Part shown: piece by piece, positions 1 through 4,964 of the stretch
How the letters are laid out: every line of letters begins with the position of its first letter
Position numbering within the stretch: the first letter of the stretch is position 1
NCBI GenBank assembly: GCA_946410365.1
Contig: CAMKAA010000030.1
Coordinates: forward strand, 1-8,342
DNA length: 8,342 nucleotides
DNA from: an uncultured Lachnospiraceae bacterium
Lineage (GTDB): Bacteria > Bacillota_A > Clostridia > Lachnospirales > Lachnospiraceae
Direction of reading: 5' to 3'
The notes under the pieces: model-generated
Told to the model about the DNA's origin: nothing
Databases searched by the model: none
The model's input: the letters and a program-made list of their open reading frames with translations, nothing else
Program-made: the position numbers and the translations under genes

Positions 1-2
1 CC

Positions 3-725
3 CTGTTCTTTGCAGGAGAGATACTTTTCGGGGTAGGCGGGTATTTCTGCATAATGACGCATCTTCCCGATGCGGTGGGAATCCCGCTGATGACAGCAGG
101 GTTCTTTTTAATCGTGGTCTTCTCCTGCGCCATGCAGGAGGAATACGACAGATTCATATCAAGAAGATATTCCGGGCGCCCTGTTTACAGGGTAGGAAGA
201 GCGAGAGTAAGAGAAAAATCGGTGAAGATCTTCGTGGATTTGGACGGCGTCCTCGCGAAATGGGATGCAAAGGCATCTGTCGAGGATACCTATGCACCGG
301 GATTTTTTCTGACACGCGAACCGGAGCCGGAAGCCATAGCGGCTGTAAAGCTCATGCGGGAGAAAGGCTTGGATATATACATCCTGACGTGTGCCTACCA
401 GAACGGTCTGGCGGAACCAGAAAAGGATGCCTGGCTTGCCATGGTAGGGCTGTCCGATATCCCGAGGATCTTTGTTCCTTATGGGAAGAGAAAATCCGAT
501 TATGTCTGTACAGCGGATGCAAGCGTTCTGATCGACGATTATTCCAAAAACCTCCACGAATGGAGGGCCGAAGGGAACATTGGATGCAAGTTTTACAACG
601 GGATCAACGGCACCTACGGAACATGGGATGGTTATTCCGTAAGCTGTGGGATGTCAGCGGAGCAGATCGCAGAAGTGATCACCGCAATCGTGAGGACACA
701 GACAGGCCTTAAGGCGACAGCTTGA
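3..725 (+). CDS. Membrane-anchored HAD-superfamily nucleotidase-like protein (5' end off window)
   Basis: The reading frame is open from the left edge of the window, so the gene probably starts upstream. The first in-window ATG is at 54 and has no Shine-Dalgarno sequence. Numbered from that ATG, a HAD phosphohydrolase core begins near residue 57. Motif I is VDLDGVL with the nucleophile and acid/base pair D62/D64, motif II ends at T112 in IYILT, K145 or K147 can serve as motif III, and VLIDDY (D161, D162) is motif IV. This layout is that of 5'(3')-deoxyribonucleotidase-type HAD enzymes, which remove phosphate from nucleotides; the exact substrate is unknown. Before the core lie two hydrophobic stretches, window bases 3-53 and residues 10-27 (IPLMTAGFFLIVVFSCAM), then a basic linker, so the enzyme domain is predicted to be cytoplasmic and membrane-tethered. 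A GTG at 222 could start the bare HAD domain, but its ribosome site is weak. It ends 24 bases before the ATPase gene, so the two are probably co-transcribed. Fold is confident; specificity is inference. Confidence 0.75.
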   Translation: MFFAGEILFGVGGYFCIMTHLPDAVGIPLMTAGFFLIVVFSCAMQEEYDRFISRRYSGRPVYRVGRARVREKSVKIFVDLDGVLAKWDAKASVEDTYAPGFFLTREPEPEAIAAVKLMREKGLDIYILTCAYQNGLAEPEKDAWLAMVGLSDIPRIFVPYGKRKSDYVCTADASVLIDDYSKNLHEWRAEGNIGCKFYNGINGTYGTWDGYSVSCGMSAEQIAEVITAIVRTQTGLKATA

Positions 726-736
726 GACCCGAAAAT

Positions 737-743
737 AAGGAGG
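737..743 (+). promoter_or_regulatory. Ribosome binding site of the Rad50-like ATPase gene
   Basis: A perfect AAGGAGG lies 6 bases before the ATG at 750 and fixes the start of the ATPase gene. It also shows that this gene is independently translated although it follows the nucleotidase gene closely. Confidence 0.85.
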
Positions 744-749
744 AAACAC

Positions 750-2546
750 ATGAAGATAGAGAAACTGCACACCATGGACTTTATGGGTATCCCGGGCAAA
801 AAGGTCTGGGAGTTCAGGGACAAGGTAACTGTCCTCGCGGCGCCGAACGGCGCTGGTAAGACCAGTGTCATCAGCGCGCTCAGGTATGCCCTGACGGGGC
901 TGGAACCGGAAGGCGAGATGATCCATAAAGGGAAAACCTCTGCCGCCGTACAGATCGACACTGCTAAGGGGTCGTACTGCCGGATAAAGAAGCTGGGAAA
1001 ACAGTCCCGGTACGTCATGAACGGAAAAACGACTTCTCTTGGAGAATTGACAAGGGCCTTGGAAGAAGAGATGGGTGTCTCGGTCAGTAATGCGAAGATC
1101 ATAACGTCATCAGAGCTCCTTCAGGGACTCGATTCCCGGCAGTTTGGGGAGCTGCTCCTCAATTACCTGCCTGAAATGATGGACAAGGAAACCGTCATCT
1201 CCCGGGTGAGCAATGCAACTCCACTGATGAGGAAGATCATGGAGGACAACCTTCCGGGTGGAGATTTCGGAACAAAGGAACTCGACTCCTTTTTCGCTTT
1301 CCTTATGGAGAAGCGCAAGGGGATCAAGAAGGAGATCATGGAAGAGGAGGCGGTCATCAGGCTGTATGGATGTGATGTTCCGGAAGGCGAGAACGAAGAA
1401 AACCTCAGGTCACGGCTGGATGAACTTAACAGACAGCGGGACGAGGCAGTCGTGTACAGCCAGAAGGTGTCCGCCTATCTGCAGGTCAGGGACGCGATGG
1501 AGAAAAACCGGGCGGCTATCCAGCAGATAGAAGAGGAGCTCGAAAAGATCACGGCTGTAAGGCACTCTGGTGATGAAAGGCAGGCTGTGGAAGAGCTGAT
1601 GCTGGCGGCACGCAAGGCAGCGCATGCCGCGCTTGACGCCAAGAAGCTCGACAGGGCCAATTATAACACCCTGAAGGACGCGGTCGAAACGATCAGGCAG
1701 CCTACTTGCCCGCTCTCGAAGAACATCCTCTGCACGACTGACAAGAGCAGTGTGCTGGGAGAACTGAAGGAAGCGATGAAAAGGGCTTGTGAGAGCTTCA
1801 ACCGTCACGACCAGGAATGCCGAGAAGCAACCGCCAAGGCGCTTGAGATGGAAGAGAAGCTGAGGATGATAGACTGCGACAACGCCGCGGCGGACCGCAG
1901 GGAACAGCTTGAGCGGCAGAAGCAGCAGATCCTGGAAACAACGCTGTCGTTGCCGGAAAAGCCTGAAAAAGGCCCGGATCTGGCCGAGATAAGCGCGAAG
2001 ATCGACAGGACAGGCATCACTCTCCGCAAGTTCCAGGATCACAAGAAGGTGAAGGAATCCGAGGAAAAGATCAAAGTGAAGAAAGCGGAGCTTGAGGCGC
2101 TTGAAGCACTATACAGTGCGTTCTCGCCGAAGGGCGAAGTAAAGAAGGAGATCACCAGGCTTTATCTCGATGAGTTTTCAGGTCCCTGTAATGAGAAGGC
2201 AGGGAAGATCTTCCCGGGGATGAGCATCCGGTTCGTTTCGGAAGAAGGCGTCAGTGTACAGGTGGACCCCAAGGGAACCGGGCAGTATGTCAGCTTCCGG
2301 TCGCTATCCGGCGGTGAGAAAGCTGCCGTGGCATTCCTGCTGATGCTGATGTTCGCTTCCATCAGCGGGATCGGGATCCTCATCCTTGACGAACTTAGCA
2401 TCATGGACGAAGGCGTTCTTGATGCACTGCTCGCGATCCTTAAGGAAAATGGCGATGAGTACGACATGGCGGTACTGGCGTGCGTAAGCCATGCTGATAC
2501 GCTGGAACAGCTCAAAAAGCACGATTTTTGGACAATGGTAATCTGA
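750..2546 (+). CDS. Rad50/SMC-like coiled-coil ATPase (AAA_23 type)
   Basis: A 598-residue ABC/SMC-family ATPase. The N-terminal lobe carries a Walker A P-loop at residues 31-39 (APNGAGKTS, with K37). The C-terminal lobe carries the ABC signature LSGGEK at 519-524, Walker B ILILDE at 543-548 with catalytic E548, and an H-loop histidine at 581 (CVSHAD). Between them is a charged, heptad-like helical region from about 215 to 460. At its centre sits CPLSKNILC (C320 and C328), in the place where Rad50 and SbcC carry their CxxC zinc hook, but with seven residues between the cysteines. Family members dimerise on ATP and bind DNA ends or clamp DNA, usually with a nuclease partner. The protein is much shorter than SbcC or Rad50 (about 900-1300 residues), so the coiled coils must be short. 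No Mre11/SbcD-type nuclease is adjacent; the upstream partner in the operon is the HAD protein and the nearest nuclease-like gene is at 4373-4807. Family assignment is firm; the cellular role (repair, plasmid or phage function, defence) is unknown. Confidence 0.88.
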   Translation: MKIEKLHTMDFMGIPGKKVWEFRDKVTVLAAPNGAGKTSVISALRYALTGLEPEGEMIHKGKTSAAVQIDTAKGSYCRIKKLGKQSRYVMNGKTTSLGELTRALEEEMGVSVSNAKIITSSELLQGLDSRQFGELLLNYLPEMMDKETVISRVSNATPLMRKIMEDNLPGGDFGTKELDSFFAFLMEKRKGIKKEIMEEEAVIRLYGCDVPEGENEENLRSRLDELNRQRDEAVVYSQKVSAYLQVRDAMEKNRAAIQQIEEELEKITAVRHSGDERQAVEELMLAARKAAHAALDAKKLDRANYNTLKDAVETIRQPTCPLSKNILCTTDKSSVLGELKEAMKRACESFNRHDQECREATAKALEMEEKLRMIDCDNAAADRREQLERQKQQILETTLSLPEKPEKGPDLAEISAKIDRTGITLRKFQDHKKVKESEEKIKVKKAELEALEALYSAFSPKGEVKKEITRLYLDEFSGPCNEKAGKIFPGMSIRFVSEEGVSVQVDPKGTGQYVSFRSLSGGEKAAVAFLLMLMFASISGIGILILDELSIMDEGVLDALLAILKENGDEYDMAVLACVSHADTLEQLKKHDFWTMVI

Positions 2547-2554
2547 AACTTAAG

Positions 2555-2585
2555 GGAAAGGATCTGCCTCGCAGGTCCTTTTCTT
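2555..2585 (+). terminator. Intrinsic terminator after the ATPase gene
   Basis: Nine bases after the stop codon a hairpin forms between 2555-2567 and 2571-2583: about 13 base pairs with two G-T wobbles and a CTC loop. The descending arm ends in TCCTTTTCTT, giving a T-rich tail. It closes the nucleotidase-ATPase operon. Confidence 0.75.
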
Positions 2586-2711
2586 GTGCTATCGGGCAGG
2601 TGAATCTAACGATTGATAATTCAGATATGGAGATGTTGGGGTGCAAGAAATCAAAGTTAGACATTAAGAGTAGGAGAGGCTGCACGGAGTAAGGAGCAAA
2701 AACCCATCACT

Positions 2712-2740
2712 TGGACAACAGGCTATATTGGTCGAATAAT
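2712..2740 (+). promoter_or_regulatory. Sigma-A-type promoter of the lipoprotein gene with dyad over the -10 box
   Basis: TGGACA (2712-2717, five of six consensus bases) and AATAAT (2735-2740, five of six) are separated by exactly 17 bases. An inverted repeat, TGGTC at 2729-2733 and GACCA at 2742-2746, brackets the -10 box and could be a repressor site. Transcription would start near 2747, leaving a leader of about 110 bases before the lipoprotein ATG. Rated from sequence match only. Confidence 0.55.
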
Positions 2741-2746
2741 AGACCA

Positions 2747-2855
2747 GCTGAGCGGATGCCATGCTTTTTCAGTGCTTCTACATATAAAGGAGTGGTATTA
2801 TTATCTTGAAAAAGCTAAAGAGCATTTATCAGAACAAAAAGAGAAGGGAGAACGT
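2747..2855 (+). other. Long 5' leader with a possible short coupled reading frame
   Basis: Between the promoter and the lipoprotein start is a leader of about 110 bases. It contains a strong Shine-Dalgarno-like AAAGGAG at 2786-2792 that does not serve the lipoprotein ATG. Thirteen bases on, a TTG at 2806 opens a 17-codon lysine/arginine-rich frame (LKKLKSIYQNKKRRENV). Its TGA (2857-2859) overlaps the lipoprotein ATG (2856-2858) in an ATGA arrangement. This could be a translated leader peptide that couples to the lipoprotein, but the spacing is long and TTG is a weak start, so chance is quite possible. No other gene is seen between 2586 and 2855. Confidence 0.25.
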
Positions 2856-4004
2856 ATGAAAAAGAGAGGCTTTGCACTTGCATTAGCTGTTATTGTTGGT
2901 GTCGCTGTGATCACAGGATGCGGTGGCGGATCTGGTTCTGGTCAATCACAACAGGGAACATCATCTGCTGTTCAAAATAAAACAAAAGCTGAAGAACAAC
3001 CAGAAGCCAAAGAAGAGGTAGTTGAAGAAGTTGCCGAACCACTTGATCTGACTGGGAACTGGGCTCAAAAAGGAAAAGAAGGCAGTGAATCATTCCAGGC
3101 GGGCTATATTCAGGATGGGATCATCGAGTTGTTTTGGATCACAGATAATGGAAATACTCATATGCTCTATTGGTCTGGATCCTATGATGCTCCCACAAGC
3201 TCTGGTGATGAATACACATGGGACTCTGTGAATGACAAGATCAAAACGGATAGTGCACTAATGGCATCGACACAAGATACCAAGACATTTGATTACAAAA
3301 ATGGTGAAATTAGTTATGAAGTGTCTATTATGGGGCAGACTGGAACCATAACGCTCGTTAGATCAGAAAATGATTATACGGGGTTTGCGCCAGCGGGAGG
3401 ATCATCAGGGGAAGCACAGGACGGACAGCAAATTGAACTTGCTGATAGTGGCTATTCAGTAGTCTCCAATGACGGATATGTATCCGTATATTATGCGGTA
3501 AAAATCCACAACCCTAATGAAGAGTATGCGATTGAGTTTCCTAAAATCCAGATTACAGCAAGATCTGAAGATGGAAAAATTCTTAAGACGGATGAACAGG
3601 TTTTGAATTCTATTGCGGCGAATGACACTATAGTATATGGAAGCAGGGTGTCATATGAAGGAGAAGAAGCGGATTCTGTTGAGATAAGTGTGAGCAACGG
3701 AAAGGATGACTATATGCATCAATCCGGATCTGGCGTGGTTCGTCAGGATCAACTTACAGTATCTAATATTTCCGAAAACATAGGGGAATATGAAAGAACG
3801 TATACAGGTGAGGTAACAAACAATAGTACGGAAGACCTTAGCACGGTGGCCATTATGGTTATTTACAAAAATGGTGATGAGATGGTTGGAGGAGATGGAA
3901 CATATGTTGATGATTTGAATAGCGGATCCACCAAGCCGTTTGAGATTTCTGAGTATTCGGATTTAGAATATGATTCCTTCGAGGTTTATGCTTTACAGTG
4001 GTGA
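2856..4004 (+). CDS. Secreted lipoprotein with FxLYD-like domains
   Basis: A 382-residue protein with a classic lipoprotein signal: MKKR, a hydrophobic core, and a lipobox ITGC with C22 as the predicted lipidated cysteine. The start at 2856 is chosen because it puts the n-region at the terminus and has AAGGGAG at 2844-2850; the frame is open further upstream (GTG at 2772) but that would bury the signal. Residues 23-62 are a Gly/Ser/Gln then Glu-rich linker typical of surface lipoproteins. Residues 64-170 (LTGNWAQ to TITLVRSE) look like a small beta-barrel, lipocalin-like domain. Residues 190-285 and 298-382 each resemble FxLYD-type beta-sandwich domains, seen for example in VYYAVKIHNPN and GEVTNNSTEDLSTVAIMVIY. 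It is expected to sit on the outer face of the membrane. The ligand is unknown. Base composition is AT-richer than the neighbouring ATPase and helicase genes, consistent with a different origin. Confidence 0.8.
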   Translation: MKKRGFALALAVIVGVAVITGCGGGSGSGQSQQGTSSAVQNKTKAEEQPEAKEEVVEEVAEPLDLTGNWAQKGKEGSESFQAGYIQDGIIELFWITDNGNTHMLYWSGSYDAPTSSGDEYTWDSVNDKIKTDSALMASTQDTKTFDYKNGEISYEVSIMGQTGTITLVRSENDYTGFAPAGGSSGEAQDGQQIELADSGYSVVSNDGYVSVYYAVKIHNPNEEYAIEFPKIQITARSEDGKILKTDEQVLNSIAANDTIVYGSRVSYEGEEADSVEISVSNGKDDYMHQSGSGVVRQDQLTVSNISENIGEYERTYTGEVTNNSTEDLSTVAIMVIYKNGDEMVGGDGTYVDDLNSGSTKPFEISEYSDLEYDSFEVYALQW

Positions 4005-4058
4005 TAGATGAGCCAGCTGATGATTTAAAAGACTAATACTTTGAGGGCGTGAATGAAA

Positions 4059-4097
4059 AGGGGCTCGTCGCAATGAACACGGCGGGCTTCTGTTCGT
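4059..4097 (+). terminator. Possible terminator after the lipoprotein gene
   Basis: Bases 4059-4069 can pair with 4081-4091 (11 pairs, four of them G-T wobbles) around an 11-base loop, followed by a T-rich TTCTGTTCGTTT. It lies about 55 bases after the lipoprotein stop. The wobble content makes this a moderate call. Confidence 0.35.
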
Positions 4098-4316
4098 TTG
4101 TGGAAAATAGCAAGAAGTGTGGCTGGTGGAAGTACGAACTACAACATACAAGGACAATGACATAGAGGTAGTTCTCTTATGAGAGTCTGGGTAAGATTTC
4201 GTAGAAATAACATTGTTTATATATAGAATAGATAATTTGCAGGATACAGAAGTATTGTATAGAACGTAGTCTGCTTTGATGCTCAATCTGGCAGAGTAAG
4301 ATGGAGAAAGGATAAG

Positions 4317-4363
4317 AAAAGCCCATGATCTGAATCTAAGAAGATACGGATCATAGGCTTTTT
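4317..4363. terminator. Bidirectional intrinsic terminator between convergent genes
   Basis: AAAAGCCCATGATC (4317-4330) pairs with GATCATAGGCTTTT (4349-4362) with one A-C mismatch. A-tract and T-tract flanks give a U tail on either strand. It sits 10 bases beyond the stop of the leftward nuclease-like gene and can also stop any rightward read-through from the lipoprotein unit. Confidence 0.75.
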
Positions 4364-4372
4364 CATAGAAAG

Positions 4373-4807
4373 TCAACAGGTCAAAAGCCTGAGAAAACCA
4401 CCCTCGTCTAATTCCATTACCTCTATATCAGCCAGAAGATGGCCTTTTCTTCTCACAAAATATTCGGCAAGTGTTTCACCAGTTTTTTTATTGAAAGATC
4501 GCTCCATAATTATTATTTTTCTGGCACTGCAGGAAGGAATAATACATCGCATATAAAGGATGGCTTCATCAAGAGCCGCAAGCTTTGCGCTTGGTACGTT
4601 CCAGGATTTTGTCCATGTGTAGCTTTTGCATTCGATAATTATTAAATGGTCTTCTGACACAAGATCAAAGCGATGTTCTTTTGGGGGATTCCCAATGAGA
4701 ACAGGGCATTCTTGAATAAAAAGCTTGCCAAAATTCTCTTGTGCTTTTGCCTGTACTTTGTTTTGAAAAGCTTTACCAGCAGATGGATTCTCAGAGTTTT
4801 TTCGCAT
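4373..4807 (-). CDS. PD-(D/E)XK nuclease-fold protein
   Basis: A 144-residue leftward gene. The start at 4807 is chosen over an in-frame ATG at 4828 because AGGAGG (minus strand, 4819-4814) lies between the two, six bases before the 4807 ATG. The centre has the restriction-endonuclease-fold signature: HRFDLVS with D48, then a hydrophobic strand and IIIECKSY with E59 and K61, which is the D-Xn-ExK metal-binding catalytic set; E24 in the first helix may complete it. It is followed by SWNVPSAKLAALDEAILYM (about 68-86), which I associate from memory with a family of small uncharacterised nuclease-like proteins in Firmicutes. Proteins of this fold cut or process DNA or RNA; the substrate here is unknown and no DNA-recognition domain or methylase accompanies it. 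It is divergent from the RecG-type helicase across a 157-base gap. The fold call is fairly sure; nuclease activity is inferred from intact motif residues. Confidence 0.75.
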   Translation of the reverse strand: MRKNSENPSAGKAFQNKVQAKAQENFGKLFIQECPVLIGNPPKEHRFDLVSEDHLIIIECKSYTWTKSWNVPSAKLAALDEAILYMRCIIPSCSARKIIIMERSFNKKTGETLAEYFVRRKGHLLADIEVMELDEGGFLRLLTC

Positions 4808-4813
4808 ACCGAT

Positions 4814-4819
4814 CCTCCT
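4814..4819 (-). promoter_or_regulatory. Ribosome binding site deciding the nuclease-like start
   Basis: AGGAGG on the minus strand, six bases from the ATG at 4807. An upstream in-frame ATG (4828) would place this site inside the coding region and has no Shine-Dalgarno of its own quality, so the 144-residue form is preferred. Confidence 0.8.
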
Positions 4820-4881
4820 GAACATCATTCTTTAACCTATTATCGTACATTTTTAGTCATAATAAAAGAATACCCATCAGT

Positions 4882-4910
4882 GTATTATCAATCAGATTGA
4901 ATGATGTCAA
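4882..4910 (-). promoter_or_regulatory. Promoter of the nuclease-like gene with palindrome in its spacer
   Basis: On the minus strand a perfect TTGACA -35 box (4910-4905) is followed after 17 bases by TAATAC (4887-4882), or after 15 bases by GATAAT (4889-4884). The spacer contains a perfect 13-base dyad, TCAATCAGATTGA (4888-4900), a plausible operator. The leader would be about 70 bases. The -35 box is strong; the exact -10 is uncertain. Confidence 0.5.
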
Positions 4911-4915
4911 TAAAC

Positions 4916-4944
4916 TTGAATATATATGCATATGCATATATAAT
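4916..4944 (+). promoter_or_regulatory. Promoter of the RecG-type helicase gene with 22-bp palindromic operator candidate
   Basis: TTGAAT (4916-4921) and a perfect TATAAT (4939-4944) are 17 bases apart. A perfect 22-base palindrome (4921-4942, half-site TATATATGCAT) fills the spacer and overlaps the edges of both boxes, where a bound protein would block RNA polymerase. Transcription would begin near 4951, giving a very short leader with the ribosome site almost at the RNA's 5' end. The promoter match is good; the operator role is inference, and the low-complexity sequence tempers it. Confidence 0.65.
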
Positions 4945-4964
4945 CGGTTTAAAGGAGCAAAACA

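Larger units (their letters stand above)
4005..4372. other. Gene-free AT-rich interval between convergent genes
   Basis: This 368-base interval separates the lipoprotein gene from the leftward nuclease-like gene. It contains a probable terminator just after the lipoprotein and a bidirectional hairpin at its right end. The middle (about 4100-4310) holds only short frames broken by stops; a 38-codon GTG-initiated frame from 4049 to 4165 has no ribosome site or recognisable motif. I see no tRNA, repeat or insertion sequence end. It may be decayed sequence. Confidence 0.5.

Noticed and set aside
632..1102. Long leftward open frame overlapping the nucleotidase and ATPase genes
   Set aside because: It runs antisense to two genes with clear motifs, has no ribosome site, and its residue composition is that of a shadow frame.
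1410..2042. A 210-codon leftward open frame
   Set aside because: It lies entirely antisense to the coiled-coil part of the ATPase and shows no domain motif or start signal.
2772..2855. Upstream extension of the lipoprotein gene to GTG 2772
   Set aside because: It would place a charged, aromatic segment before the signal peptide. The ATG at 2856 has its own ribosome site and gives a normal lipoprotein signal.
3993..4376. A 127-codon leftward open frame covering the gene-free interval
   Set aside because: It crosses the bidirectional terminator hairpin, lacks a ribosome site and shows low-complexity, non-protein-like composition.
4673..4900. A 75-codon rightward open frame over the nuclease-like start
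   Set aside because: It is antisense to the well-supported nuclease-like gene and spans its promoter and ribosome site.
4921..4942. Palindrome as a replication origin or transposon end
   Set aside because: There is a single copy, no iterons or replication initiator gene nearby, and its exact placement between -35 and -10 boxes fits an operator better.
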